Shown: piece after piece, positions 29,296 through 40,587 of the stretch | How the letters are laid out: every line of letters begins with the position of its first letter | Numbering within the stretch: position 1 is the first letter of the stretch | Assembly: GCA_033964015.1 (NCBI GenBank) | Contig: CM066921.1 | Span: 22,735,355-22,799,354, forward strand | DNA length: 64,000 nt | Origin: Scolanthus callimorphus | Lineage: Eukaryota > Cnidaria > Anthozoa > Actiniaria > Edwardsiidae | Direction: 5' to 3' | Notes under the pieces: generated by a model | Databases searched by the model: none | What the model saw: the letters and a program-made list of their open reading frames with translations, nothing else | What the model was told of the DNA's origin: nothing | Position numbers and translations under genes: made by a program

Positions 29296-29820
29296 ATGGC
29301 TGCAGTTGTTGCTGTCGAACAAGAACACAAATCAATTACAAATCAATTACAATGGGCCAATGAGCCTCAATGCAAATTGTCAACTGACACCAGTGAAAAC
29401 ATAACTTTGAAAACTGTGGTGACCTCAGGTACATGTAGTTGTATGTCTAATTCCTGTGACAAACATGCTGAACAGTGTAGCAAAATCAGAAATACTAGCA
29501 TGCAAAGTTACTACAGAAGTACTGTTAGAAAACGCACTAAAGATAACAAACAAAGAAAAATTAGGGATCGTGCTCCATCTAGAATTCCTGTGAAAAAACT
29601 TATGCAGGTATTAAGCAAAAGAAAATTGAGAAGTATAATTAAATTTCTGCTGAAAAAAGCTGCCCCTAAGTCATCAAAGTTGAGTGTTCTTGCTTATAAC
29701 TACAAACAGCATTTTTCAGCCAATTTTATTGCCTGGCTAAAAAAATTAAGGCCATGTAGATCAAAGTTTGACCATTCTTTCAAAAGCAACGACTATTCAT
29801 TCAGTTCTCATGTTAGATGA
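29296..29820 (+). CDS. Hypothetical basic protein, 174 aa
   Basis: A single ORF with a good start context (ATCATAATGG) and stop TGA. The product is Lys/Arg-rich in the middle (RKRTKDNKQRKIRDRAPSRI, then KKLMQVLSKRKLRSIIKFLL) and has a Cys pair cluster (CSCMSNSCDKHAEQC) near residue 50. I recognise no family. An upstream GGTAAGTT at about 29152 might be the donor of a 5' exon. AATAAA motifs occur at about 29910-30030 within a roughly 60-bp imperfect tandem repeat. It could be a real lineage-specific gene or part of a mobile element. Confidence 0.35.
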   Translation: MAAVVAVEQEHKSITNQLQWANEPQCKLSTDTSENITLKTVVTSGTCSCMSNSCDKHAEQCSKIRNTSMQSYYRSTVRKRTKDNKQRKIRDRAPSRIPVKKLMQVLSKRKLRSIIKFLLKKAAPKSSKLSVLAYNYKQHFSANFIAWLKKLRPCRSKFDHSFKSNDYSFSSHVR

Positions 29821-29849
29821 ACAAACTCTGAATTCCAGAATTTAAGAGG

Positions 29850-30030
29850 AGGTATGGATTGTAATTAGTTGAGGGCTAACCTATATAGATGCGCAGCTCA
29901 CTGTAGTACAAATAAAGCTGTATACATTACCAGGCAGCTCATAGTTAGCTGCTGTAGTACAAACCAGTAATAAAGCTGAATACATTACCAGGCATCTCAT
30001 AGTAAGCTGCTGAAATAAAAAGCACAAATA
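29850..30030. repeat. Imperfect ~60-bp tandem repeat with AATAAA motifs
   Basis: AATAAAGCTGWATACATTAC and CAGGCAKCTCATAGTWAGCT recur two to three times. They follow the hypothetical ORF and could be its 3' UTR. Confidence 0.6.
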
Positions 30031-33000
30031 AAACCGAAACATTACCAGAAGGGAAATTGCCTGGATGTTGCACTATTCATACTTCAATTGCCTTATGTGG
30101 TCCAGAACCAAAATAGCCTATTAAAAGCAAAGTACCCAATATTTGTTGCTACAGTTGTCACAGCTTACAATAAGCTGAATAAATTGGGGCAAAAAATTTT
30201 CCAAAAATAGCACACCCTTTATGCAATATCATTTAATGTGTATTTGTTGTGTTTGTCCAGGTAAGTAAATGATAATACAATCTTTTATTGTTGTTGTTGT
30301 TCCTCTTTTTAATTATTTTTCTTTTTTGTAGATCCATCCTAGCATCATAATGGATATCCCCTCTAAGCAACCAGCACAACATTCTCTTCAGTGGTTGCAA
30401 GTTGCCATCCACTGATTTCATGTGAGAAATGATATTAAGACCTGACATTATCTACATAGAACCCCCATCTCTACAGCAAGCAACAAATCAAGGGAGAGAC
30501 ATCATATATTATCATTGCAGAGAAAAAAAACTGTCACAGGAACCAAAACCTAAATTGTTATTGCTATCCGAACAAGGTTTAAAAAATGGATATGGGCAAA
30601 GAGTTATTGTGCCGTTATATACTGGTAGCAAGGGGCCAAGTTATTGCATTCTATGAACAACGACAAAATGGAGACAATCAGCAGATGATTGGAAGCTTTT
30701 ACAGTGTCAGAACTGACCAAGCATAGACATCAACTACAAGGACACCAGTGTCTGTTATTATGGAAATAAATATGTCAAGAACAAAATGTCTGACTTTGGT
30801 AAAATAATGTGAAAAAACTGGTTCGATGCTGTATCTCATGCATGAAAAGTATAATGCTGTTATTATTACTTGTCTGAAACAATACCAGAACTGAATCAAG
30901 AAAATGGCTGTGCAGCTAGAATATTCAACCAACACCAGAAACCAATCTACTGCAATTGCAAATCCTGCTTTAGAAATTATGTTTCTGACTTCGGACCTAA
31001 TTCCTGAAACATACCATGTACATTGATATTTTATTGTGCAATTGTCTACACCCCTCATACATATGGATAACTACAGCAGAAGTCATTATGCCACCAGGAG
31101 AAGTTTGTTAATATTGTTTAGAAATCAAATCACTGGTTAACCATTGAATCAACTGTTAACATCCAATGTTGTGTTGTTAGAGGATTAGAGTAAACAAGAA
31201 CTTTGTTTCATAACAGAGCAAGCAGACATTTAATTGTAGCAATAGTGCTATTTTCTGAAATGTTCCTAAGAACTGTAGAAACATTCCTCAAGCAGCTACA
31301 AAAAGAAAGAAAAAAGTTGAAATGTGTTTTTCATTTGGCAACCTTCAGATCACATTGATAATTCTCAAACTTACAGTATGTATACAATTTAATAGTTTAT
31401 TAAATTTCTTGCACTGTATACAATATTGAGACGCGTCATTTTTATACACTAAACAAAACACTTTCTGCAAAGATTAGCTTCCCCTCCGAGCACTTCACTG
31501 TCTACATAGATACTGCTAGTTATACAATATAACTTTATTCCATTATACCAAAAGAGATACATAGGAAACTAACAACTTTACACTAATACAAACTCTACAA
31601 CATTAACAGAACGGCATCAAAAAGCAACCTAAACAACATTATTATTTAGTATTTTCATAAGCTGTCAAAATGTCAAAGCAGTACAACATATTTACTACTT
31701 AACATAATTATCATAAGCCGTCAAGATGTCAAAACAAAACTTCCCAACAGTCTTCATCAATAAATCGTCGGTCATTCCAAGTGAATATACAAATAATTCC
31801 TTTTCCCCAAAATATGAAAACGCAGAATTAATCTTCAATAGTTCCACTCTAAACTTATTCCGAATACCTATAAAGGCATGATGTTGGCAAACCGAAAAAT
31901 AATGATCACGCGACTTGGGGTCAGCCTGATTCGCTAGATATACTACCTTTTCTTTCCACGGGCGGGTCACACAACGGAGCTGTTCCTCAAAAAAGCTGTT
32001 CCTCACCCCCTTTCGCCTGGCTGGCAAATATTTATCGCGGTCTCTTGCTGGCTGGCAAAAATTCATCGCCTTCCGTTCCTGGCAAAAAATTATGCATATC
32101 GCCTTTGCTGGGAAACACAAGTTGCTCATGGATGTTGAAAAATGAAATTTTAAGTGACAGCACTTAAAAATGCACTTAGTTATTAGTGCTCGTTTTTAAG
32201 GATACCCGATTTTTTATACTATTTCGGGCTTCCTGTGGTTATGTTACTCTCCTGGCTGGGAAATTTTTTTAACGCCCAGCTGCTTGCTGGGAAAAATTGA
32301 GACCCTCTCCTGGCAAAAAGGAACGGCTAAATTTTTGCCAGCAACTTTTAAAACATGTATTTATATGCTCTACGCGCGTAGAAATGTCCAAATACGCCAT
32401 TTAAACGCATTTTAACCAGGGGGGCTCGTTGTGTGCCCGTGTCTTTCAGCGCTACGGAACTCTTGCTCCTGGATGTTGACTTCAGAAAGAGCCTTAATGT
32501 TTTCCTCGATAATTGAGCAAGAACTACCTTCTTCTTCTTTGCGTATATGCAGACGGGGAAATTGCTGTTTCGCTTCCGAGGCATTTTAGCCGGATCACTA
32601 AAATACAACGTGAAGAGCAATCGATAAGAACCGATTACGCATTAAGGTCATTCGGATTTTCGAAAATTTCTCAATAAGGAATGTATTTATCAAAAATCCA
32701 AAACCATACGATTCTTACCTGATAAGTCCTCAAACTAGAATTCCACATCTCGATTGTCGATTGTGCCATGCGAAAAAGCCTTTTGAATCCCAAAATGGGG
32801 CAATTTACAGGAAAATCTACGAGTTCTATCGTATGCCGAACCAATCTCGCGACAAACAACAACAGCGGAGTAGGCTCTGGGAACGAGATTGATGCCGAAC
32901 GCGTGTTTGATCTGAGAAGTCTAAAGGTTTATATAGGCATGTTTGGTATCAATGCAAAGCTTATTCTTCATTAAATCAGCACGCGTAAACCCAGAAGCCA

Positions 33001-33100
33001 CAGCGAGCCATTTTTGGCTTCAAACTGATGGCCGATATCGTGTGACAGCTGACCCGGCGTGAGCATTTAATGCCAGTTTTACTAGCATAATCTCTAGAAA
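30031..33100 (+). other. Mostly noncoding; one weak minus-strand ORF
   Basis: AT-rich sequence. A 144-codon minus-strand ORF (31695-32129) overlaps a segment where TGGCTGGCAAAA-like words recur (31970-32340), so its N-terminal part is probably repeat-derived. Its C-terminal half (YFSVCQHHAFIGIRNKFRVE...) is not obviously low-complexity, but I recognise no family. Confidence 0.4.
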
Positions 33101-33103
33101 GGC

Positions 33104-33298
33104 CTACCTTTAGAGTCGTTAGAGTGAATTTCAGACGTATTTTCCCTCGTAAAAATACGAGAGAAAATTACGAGAGAAAATACGAGTCTTGTTGGTATCT
33201 TTTGGGGGTCAAAATAAACTAAGCGACGCCATGTTTGGTACCATTTAAGGGGTAAAATCGAAAGTTCCCGACAAGCACCCCCGCCCAAAAAATATATT
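33104..33298 (+). mobile_element. G-rich-end MITE, 5'-truncated copy
   Basis: TGAATTTCAGACGTATTTTC, CGAGAGAAAATTACGAGAGA, GTAAAATCGAAAGTTCCCGA and GCACCCCCGCCC follow in the same order as in 42030-42185 of the full copy. The left end is missing. Confidence 0.7.
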
Positions 33299-33887
33299 TT
33301 TTCAGAAACATACATTTTGTTATTATTCAGGGACGTCAACCCTGCCGATCGAAAAACCTTGCGCCATAACTAAAGTGACAACGAGTCGGGTTGATTTACC
33401 ACAGTGGCTCTTACTAACAACATGGCGGCCAAAGGGCCGACCCGTGAACGATGATCTTAGGGAGCATGCTCACAGAACACGAGGCAGTGTGCACAGGGTT
33501 CCCAGTCTATACAATCTAAACTAACCTAGCCATACTATCCTGGCGTTGAAACACCAAAATTGGGTTCTGGACAGGAAAAGACCTAAAGGTCTAATTTTTT
33601 TGCTGTCGGAAGAAGACCCTCTGGCAAAGGCTGGGGCCTTTCCACAGGGAGACCGCCTAAGAAAAACAATCAAAATCCGATATGGCGGGGAATGGCGGGC
33701 GGGATTTGCCCATCTTCCCGGCTGTCCGCCAAAGGAACATTTGGTCCAAATTTGGCGCCTCCGCCAGTTCGGATGATTAACTTTTTTTTTTAGGCGGTTC
33801 CCCTGTGGAACATTTGAACATTACCCAGAAGACCCTGGGAACGAGGTTGCTTCCCTCGTGTTCGCCGCCATACTTCGTCTTGTTGTG

Positions 33888-35186
33888 ATGTCCCGCCCTA
33901 ACAAACGACCAAAAACTACCGAAACACAAGAAGCAGACACGGTAAACAACTGGCAAAGTACAATGAGTTCTGTCCAAGAACGGAATCGTTTCATGTTCAA
34001 CAATCGTGAGCTCAGTGATGTGGAGTTCAGCGTGTCAAACTCTGAGGGCGAAACCGTGACTATTCCAGCGCATAAATATCTACTCGCCACCGGTAGTGAT
34101 GTCTTCCAAGCCATGTTCTATGGCAGCTTACCCGAGACTAGCCAAACTATTCATATCACGGACTGCACAGCTGAAGGTCTACTCGAACTTCTTCGGTTCT
34201 TGTATTATGATGAACTCGAACTTACACCAAATGTGGTCATGGAAGTCATTTACCTCGCTAAGAAATATGACATTCCTTCCTTGTTAGATAAGTGTATTCG
34301 GTACTTAAATGTCGAACAGGTTATTGGACCTGAAGACGTGTTTGCTGTTTTACCACAAGCTCTCAAATACGGCGACGAACGACTTCTGAAATCGTGCTGG
34401 AGAATCGTCGATTTCCAAACTGAAGCAGCCTGCACTACTTTGGCCTTTCTAGATGTCACGCAAGAGGTGTTGTGTGACATTTTGGAAAGAGATTCACTGC
34501 ATATCTCAGAACTGGAGCTATTTCTTGCTGTTGACCGGTGGGCAAATAATAAAATAAGTGAGCAAGAGCTTGCAGAAAATGGAGAATCAAAGAGAAAAGT
34601 ACTTGGAGACCGAGTGATTCACCTGATTAGATTTCCTCTCATGAGCTTGCAAGAGTTTACCTCTCATGTGCTGCCCAAAGAGATTCTGGATAAAGATGAA
34701 GTTGTGGATGTAGTTACATATTTTGGAACAAAATCTCAACCCAAAATGTTTAAAACTAAGGAAAGAGGTATTGTGGACTATGAAATATGTAAAAGATTTA
34801 GGTGCTATGAGCTTTCAAACAAACCTAGTAAAGATTATGGAAAATTTTTTACAGATCCAAGCGAAATAGTGCAAGATGGATTTAATGCAGTCAAGTCTGA
34901 CTCATTTACTGTAAGCACTGAGGTTGTTCTCATTGCAGTGAGATTATTTGGTGCTGAAGGCGAGGAATATAATGTTTGGCTTAACATATACAAGGGCAAT
35001 GAAAAGAAACATCTTGCCTACTTTTACATGCAAGAACAGAAGGCAATTGTAAGTGATGCTGACATTACTGGCTACTATGGGTTGACTGTTAAACTTGATA
35101 AACCTGTTTATCTCTGGCCCAATACTCACTACAAAGTGGAAGTTATAATAGAGGGCCCCCTTCTTGCAAGGGTGTCAGGCCAATAG
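33888..35186 (+). CDS. BTB-BACK-PHR protein, BTBD6/BTBD3-like, intronless, 432 aa
   Basis: Likely a substrate adaptor for Cullin-3 ubiquitin ligase, by analogy with BTBD1/2/3/6. The start is ATG at 33888 (MSRPNKRPKT). The frame is open ten codons further 5', but without an ATG. Residues ~37-140 form the BTB/POZ domain (NNRELSDVEF, PAHKYLLATGSDVFQAMFYG, FLYYDELEL). About 150-240 is a BACK domain (EDVFAVLPQALKYGDERLLK, FLAVDRWA). The C-terminal ~140 residues (from FKTKERGIVDYEICKRF to EVIIEGPLLARVSGQ) look like a diverged PHR domain. There are no introns in 1.3 kb, unlike its neighbours, which suggests retrocopy ancestry or a lineage-expanded intronless family. Half of the CCCTGGGAACGAGGTTG MITE end lies at 33827-33850. 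A distant AATAAA is at 36403. Confidence 0.85.
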   Translation: MSRPNKRPKTTETQEADTVNNWQSTMSSVQERNRFMFNNRELSDVEFSVSNSEGETVTIPAHKYLLATGSDVFQAMFYGSLPETSQTIHITDCTAEGLLELLRFLYYDELELTPNVVMEVIYLAKKYDIPSLLDKCIRYLNVEQVIGPEDVFAVLPQALKYGDERLLKSCWRIVDFQTEAACTTLAFLDVTQEVLCDILERDSLHISELELFLAVDRWANNKISEQELAENGESKRKVLGDRVIHLIRFPLMSLQEFTSHVLPKEILDKDEVVDVVTYFGTKSQPKMFKTKERGIVDYEICKRFRCYELSNKPSKDYGKFFTDPSEIVQDGFNAVKSDSFTVSTEVVLIAVRLFGAEGEEYNVWLNIYKGNEKKHLAYFYMQEQKAIVSDADITGYYGLTVKLDKPVYLWPNTHYKVEVIIEGPLLARVSGQ

Positions 35187-35313
35187 CGTCTGTCACATGC
35201 AGGGGTGTGACATTTAAATTTGAGCGTATATTGGAAGGACATGATGGGATCCAAGAACTTCATTTTTTACCAGCATGACATTGTTTATCATACATGTCCC
35301 AGGTATTATTCAT

Positions 35314-35506
35314 TGTGTGGTCCCAGAAAATATCCCTTGAAAAGTGACCCCCTCACCCCTCTGGATTCCAAAGGAATTGGAAAAATACAGTATTTGTGTG
35401 GAAGGAATAAGGTTCATTGACTCATCCTCCCCCCTCCCCCAACCCCTCTGGAATTTCCAATCCCTTCAGTGTAGAGGGGATATTCTCTGGAACCACACAT
35501 TGTTGA
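35314..35506. mobile_element. MITE with TGTGTGGTTCCAGAAAATAT-type ends
   Basis: TGTGGTCCCAGAAAATATCC (left) is mirrored by GGATATTCTCTGGAACCACA (right), and CATTG flanks both sides. Relatives are at 52910-53010 and 58210-58740. The inner CCCCTCTGGAATTTCC is shared. Confidence 0.6.
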
Positions 35507-35703
35507 TTTTAATGTGTATATAGTTGGAGCCCAATAGTTTTCATAATTTTTATTTAGCCACATCTCAGTGGACTAGAGGTTGCTTATTGATAATATTGCC
35601 TTTGACCATGATCAAGAATTACGGAGTGTTTCAACCCCTGGGGGAGGGGGGAACAAATTAAATGTACAATGGCATGTATGAACAACACAACCCCATTCTT
35701 GAA

Positions 35704-35908
35704 CCCAGAGCTCCCCGGATTGTAACCTCTTGGGGGAGGCTCTGGTGACAGCCACTGACGCATGCGCAAGATTTAATACAGAGCCACTGAGAGAAAGACA
35801 GCACATGCTCCTATGCTCAAAATTAGCCAGTCAGCGAAGGCCCTCAAATGGATGTCACCAGAGCCTCCCCTGCGAGCAGACAAGCCAGGGAGCTCTGGGT
35901 ACAAGAGT
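35704..35908. mobile_element. MITE with ACCCAGAGCTC ends, copy 1
   Basis: ACCCAGAGCTCCCCGG and GGGAGCTCTGGGTA are inverted ends. The interior (GGCTCTGGTGACAGCCACTG, CAAAATTAGCCAGTCAGCG) matches 38407-38619 in the same orientation. Confidence 0.75.
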
Positions 35909-36671
35909 AGCACAACCCCCTCTGCATGCCTTTGAAAAATATTATTGTAATTACAGAGATGCCAACTCTTCTGCATTTTGCAGGAGACTCACACATTTTA
36001 GCCTTATCTCCAGTTCCCTTGCAGTTCATTGAAATCTCCCACATTTGATAGAAAGACTATACTTTTTGCTGGGATGTTTCACAAAACAAGGACATTTAGG
36101 GGTCAAAAAACAAAGTAAACTCGATCTCCTGCTTTTTAAAGGTTGAGGGTTGGCATCTCTGTAATTACGTGTATGAGTCGAGTAAGTTGAAGCATGGGTA
36201 CTAGTAGGGAGCTGGGGGCGACGCTAGGAGCTCTGGGTATGAGAATGAATGAGTGCTGTCCATTCAAAACACAGTTCTACTATTGCTTGTTTGTATTGGT
36301 GAAAGAGTTGAGTTTAGACACAAAAATGACCTGAGGTTCTGCACGATCTTCTCTGTTCTGGTGTTGGGCATATCACCTGGTAATCCGCCATTAGAATCTG
36401 CCAATAAAAAAACACTGCTATGTATTCTATAATAATAATTATTATTTTAATTACAATATTTGTATTGATCATTATCAATCATAATCATGATAACTATACC
36501 ATTTTCAATACATGTTCATAGCTCTTTACACTAACATTCAATATTTTAAAAGTGGTAATTTCAATTTTAGGTAAAATATTTCATTAATTTCTGTTTAGAG
36601 CAGGTGAAAACAAACATGACCGTCACTGCATAGGCTTGTGTTTCCTTACTTGTCGATCCCTCTCTGACCTG

Positions 36672-36880
36672 ACATGTCTCACAACGCCCCCTCCCTTGAC
36701 CATAACTAATAGTTATAATCCATTTCTCCCCCCCCCCCCTCCCTTGACCATAACTAATAGTTATAATCCATTTCTCATCCGCCCCCCTCCCTTGACCATA
36801 ACTATTAGTTATAATCCATTTCTCATCCCCCCCCCTCCCTTGACCATAACTAATAGTTATAGTCCATTTCTCGTTCCCAG
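36672..36880. repeat. Minisatellite, four ~50-bp units
   Basis: CCTCCCTTGACCATAACTAA and TAGTTATAATCCATTTCTC, separated by C-runs, repeat four times with little divergence. Confidence 0.9.
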
Positions 36881-37235
36881 AGCCTCTCGGTCATGCTGAC
36901 TAAGGCTCTGGAGGAACCGGAAGTCCAGGAATATAGGACATTTGGTATTGTCAGTTAAGCAACTTTCGAAATGGCGAGCGGGGATATCGGCCAATCGGAA
37001 TAGGCCCACAATTGTCTGCCGCCAGAGCCTACGGCAACCAACAACAGTGGAGGAACAAGATTTGTTCAAGAGAAAATGACAATTTTCTCTTGATTGCTTA
37101 GTATCCAGCTAGAGCGCAGAAACAAAACTATAGTGGTGGTGGAGGGGTACTCTCAGAGAAATTCCCTGTCCTCCCTATGTAAGTTTCTAAGGCACCAAAT
37201 ATTTGAAATTTTAGGCTTTGAAAACCATGCCTTAC

Positions 37236-37394
37236 CAAGAAATGGCTGGCGTGCGGTCATGCTGATGTCGTCACTTCCTGGTGTTTGAGGTGGGGAATGT
37301 TGACCTCCTTTATGGTGGTTGGAAGTGCTTGATTCGTTATCGAGATCTTTGTTCAGCGTTGAGAGGTCGCAGGGCTGCTCTTGTACTACGTCAT
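37236..37394 (-). CDS. Exon of an unrecognised minus-strand gene
   Basis: Acceptor ATGCAG (37395-37400 on the minus strand) and donor CTTG|GTAAGG. The exon of 159 bases reads (D)DVVQEQPCDLSTLNKDLDNE, then SSTSNHHKGGQHSPPQTPGS, ending DDISMTARQPFL(G). The phase (one base carried in, one out) joins it to the exon at 38638-38876. Polar, Ser/Pro-rich and probably disordered. I recognise no family, and the next exon downstream was not found. Confidence 0.5.
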
Positions 37395-37776
37395 CTGCAT
37401 AGTAAAATGTCTGTAAATTACGCATAATGCGCAAAAATTATGGGAAGAATAACTGTCAAATGGACATTGTTTTAAGGAGTATTATTGCAATTTGTTACAA
37501 CGTAGACCAAAAAGCTTCTTGCAAATATATCTCACTCAAGGACAACTTTTATTCTCTTGGTGTGACAATACATCAAGTGTTCGCACGGGTCCTTAAAAAC
37601 AAGGCGGTAGCTAGAAATGTTTGTCTGTGGGGGGTAAGCCTTTGTCATCCTTTGTTTTTGTTGGGGAGGGGCAATCAGTTTTTTCCCCATATGTTGACAC
37701 TAAAATGGGGGGGGGGGGAGGGAAAGGGGGGATCTCTCAAATCCTGAAGCCCTGAAAGGGGGGACCACAAGAAATT

Positions 37777-38175
37777 TTCTAAGTACTTATTCCAGCAACG
37801 TCTCTATCATTTGCATTTTTCTACTTCACTTCACTCAATACATAATAAAAATTTCGGCGCGCGAATCAGCTAATAATATAGTCTTTGGCAACTCGCGCAA
37901 CGAAGACACTACCTTCGCACCGTTCACAAAAACAAGTGTATCTTGGCGAGGAAAAACAAACTCTACCAAAAATGTGATAGGCCTGACGGGCAGTCACTAT
38001 GTTCGAAAGAAGAGTAAGCGTGAGTTCGACGTTTCAGGCATAGACATTCGTCATTTGGGAGGGCCGCGCTTCACGCAAATGAATAATTATAATTTCGTCA
38101 TTTCTGGCATGAATAATAAAACCTACAGGATTTGTTTACTATACATAAAAAAAGGAATGTTCATCTACACTTTCT
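37777..38175 (+). repeat. ~400-bp interspersed repeat, copy 1 of 3
   Basis: From AAGTACTTATTCCAGCAACG to GAATGTTCATCTACACTTTC. It is shared in the same orientation with 40588-41015 and 63345-63735. All copies carry an open stretch reading GSHYVRKKSKREFDV or a one-change variant. Not a known family to me. Confidence 0.8.
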
Positions 38176-38406
38176 TGATGAAAGTGATTTTAATGAAATG
38201 GCTTGATAAAATGTGATAAAATCCTCTGCCCCCCCCCCCCCCCCCCCAGGGATAAATAATGACCGGTCCCTAACCCAAACCTAAGCCAAAACCATGTGGC
38301 CAGTCACAATGAAATTCGCGATTCTATTGCTGAATTCGTTTGTGATTACGTGTTGATTATACGCAACGTCCGTGACTGTCACTAGAGTCTTCCCTCATTC
38401 TCTTAC

Positions 38407-38619
38407 CCAGAGCTCTCCCGTCTGGCCACCTCGCGGGGGACTGGCTCTGGTGACAGCCACTGACTCATGCGCGAGATTTGATACAGAGCCTTTGAGCGAA
38501 AGAGCTTCATGCGCATGCTCGAATGTTCAAAATTAGCCAATCAGCGACGGTTCTCAAATGGATGTCACCATAGCCTTCCCCGCGAGGAGACGAGTCGGGG
38601 GATCTCTAGGTACGAGAAC
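38407..38619. mobile_element. MITE with ACCCAGAGCTC ends, copy 2
   Basis: Same family and orientation as 35704-35908. The right end has decayed to GGGGATCTCTAGGTA. It lies beside the 3' end (donor side) of the exon at 38638-38876. Confidence 0.7.
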
Positions 38620-38637
38620 AGTGTGTTTTGAACTTAC

Positions 38638-38876
38638 CAACTGATTCATTCGTCTGTTGAGTAATGCCCCCCTGGTATATGGTCGATACTTTGATGACGT
38701 CACTCCACTGGCTACTTGGCTCATTTATCTCTTTAGTTTCCTCTACCATAGTTTTGTGTTGTTGTTCGCAGCTTGCCTCTGTTTCTTCAATAGTTTGGTG
38801 GCGGTGTTTGCGGTTTGCATCTGTTTCTTCAATAGATGGTGGTGTTGTTCACCACTTGCATCTGTGTCTTGTTCAC
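38638..38876 (-). CDS. Exon of an unrecognised minus-strand gene, with 14-residue repeats and a frame break
   Basis: Donor GTTG|GTAAGTT at the 3' end. The likely acceptor is TTCTGCAG at 38877-38884. The 3' part reads TPPSIEETDANRKHRHQTIE, then ETEASCEQQHKTMVEETKEI, ending QQTNESV(D). Three 14-residue units (EQDTDASGEQHHH-, IEETDANRKHRHQT, IEETEASCEQQHKT) are visible, but the first is in another frame. Its 29-base spacing, against 30 in the next unit, shows a one-base loss near 38840. It splices in phase to 37236-37394. Function unknown. Confidence 0.45.
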
Positions 38877-39235
38877 CTGCAGAATAGCTTTGATTACGGC
38901 CTTTGCACTCAAAGATTCCCATCTCTACTGTAGCTATTCTTCCCATTTTTCAGGCCGCCGGCGCGCGGCTGTTCTCAAATTGATCGCTTGTTTATGTATC
39001 ACGTGATGAGTTATTTATGTACCACGTATTGAGTTGTTTATGTACCACGTGATAAACGGTTTTCGGTGAAGACTTCGTCGGAACGGGTCCCGCTTAACTC
39101 TCAAAGTTCCGCGCATACAAATGTTCTTCGGATCGCATGGTATATAAACATCATGTCACGTGTAATGAAAAGGTGATCCCACACGATCTATTTAAGACAG
39201 TCGCTGGCGGACCGAAAATGAGAAAGGTGTAACCA

Positions 39236-39524
39236 TAGTTACAGCTGTTTTGAGTATTCTGCGAACTCTCGCGTTCGACTTCAAATGGCGTTCTGGCTTC
39301 CGTCAATCAAACTCTCGGGTCTAATTTGAGTCTTCGCTTACCTTATATTAGAAAAAGATAGTAAAAGATGCTGTGTGTTGGGGCATTTCACTAGGATGGC
39401 GAATAACTGAATTCTATATATTCCAAAGAGCTTCAAAGTTTGATTGACGGAAGCCAGAAAGCGGTTTGACGATCGGAAATCGATCTCAAGAGTTCGCAGA
39501 ATACTCTCGAAACAGCTGTAATAG
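39236..39524. mobile_element. MITE with ACAGCTGTTTTGAGTATTCT ends
   Basis: TTACAGCTGTTTTGAGTATT and the following CTGCGAACTC are mirrored by GAGTTCGCAGAATACTCTCG and AAACAGCTGTAA. Inner arms (GGCTTCCGTCAATCAAACT / GTTTGATTGACGGAAGCC) match the family at 24868-25312. Confidence 0.75.
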
Positions 39525-39925
39525 AGTGAATGACTAGCCGAAGCTCGGGAAAACTTCAAAGGATGCTTACAATTACGCGGGTTGGATGTTGAGAGGCTCA
39601 GTAATAGTGCACAATGTTTTTGTTTTGTTCATGGTATATACATGTCTGAGTACACCACTGGATTTTACTGGCTGAATTTTGGTACTTATGCGCCTTTACG
39701 GTGAACAAACAAAAGGGTTCCTCTGAAAAATGGTACAATAATAAAGTGTCACTCTACAAACTATGGTGTAACGGAGTAACAGGGGAGAGTAGCTTGTAGA
39801 TCTTAAGACGCAGCCTTAGGTTGCAGCAACAAGCCGCAGTATATTATCAAATTATTACTTACAAATTATGTCAACAAATGCGATGCCTGTATATCGCGCG
39901 TGAACCAGCATACATGTAGGGGCGA

Positions 39926-40308
39926 TCAACAATTAGCTTTCTTTGGTTTGCCAGGAGCTAGCCCGGGAAACCACATTCTATAAACTAGTTTGGAACACAT
40001 ACCCGCGTGCTGACCACGCCTTTGCTTGTGCTTATAGCCAGCCTGCTCTAGTATGTGTATGACGTCATGCCGGCCAATCCTCTCTAGCGCATCTATAAGC
40101 TGACCAAGTGTGACGAGTCTGTTGGCCATGGTACAAACGGCTGCCTCCGCTTCACGACCTGGGTTGACATGACTAAGGACGTTTATGCGCTCAAGTGTTA
40201 TCTCTGGAAACACCTCGGCAAGAAGTAACCGCCAACTGTCATGGTCCGCACTTAGAGCGTCTTGTAAACTCATCCGGGTACATGCGGGAATGTCCTTAAG
40301 TAATTGGT
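39926..40308 (-). CDS. Last exon of a Death-domain protein
   Basis: Acceptor ATTTGCTTTTAG at 40309-40320, stop TGA at 39926-39928. It reads (D)QLLKDIPACTRMSLQDALSA, then DHDSWRLLLAEVFPEITLER, then INVLSHVNPGREAEAAVCTM, then ANRLVTLGQLIDALERIGRH and DVIHILEQAG. The buried Trp, the spacing of hydrophobic helices and TLGQLIDALERIGRHDV are characteristic of Death domains, which assemble apoptotic or innate-immune complexes. A basic tail (KHKQRRGQHAG...GKPKKANC) follows. The phase matches the exon 43302-43394. Which Death-domain family it belongs to cannot be told from this piece. Confidence 0.7.
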
Positions 40309-40587
40309 CTAAAAGCAAATCAGTGCAAGCCAATAGTCATTCAAAAGTGCTGGTGAAAGTCTCACAGAGTCTCGGGCTTTGTTAACATCCCCGTTTCCTA
40401 AGGTGCGTGCAAGAAAATATCGAAAAATAGTAAAGAAGACAGCTATTGGCGTTTCATTAAATGATACTTGGACAGTGCATCAGATGATTTTTTTGGGGCC
40501 GGGGGGGATCTATTCATTTTCAGGGGTGAGCGAAAGGGGGGATATCTCAAAACCTGAAGCCCTGAAAGGGGTGATCACAAGAAATTT

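Noticed and set aside
33858..33887. Start of the BTB protein ten codons upstream
   Set aside because: The frame is open there but begins with GTG; the first ATG is at 33888 and suits a eukaryotic start.
36881..36958. Plus-strand exon reading SLSVMLTKALEEPEVQEYRT then FGIVS and stop
   Set aside because: It has an AG before it and a stop, but no partner exon. The CCCAGAGCYTC start matches the ends of the MITE family at 35704 and 38407.
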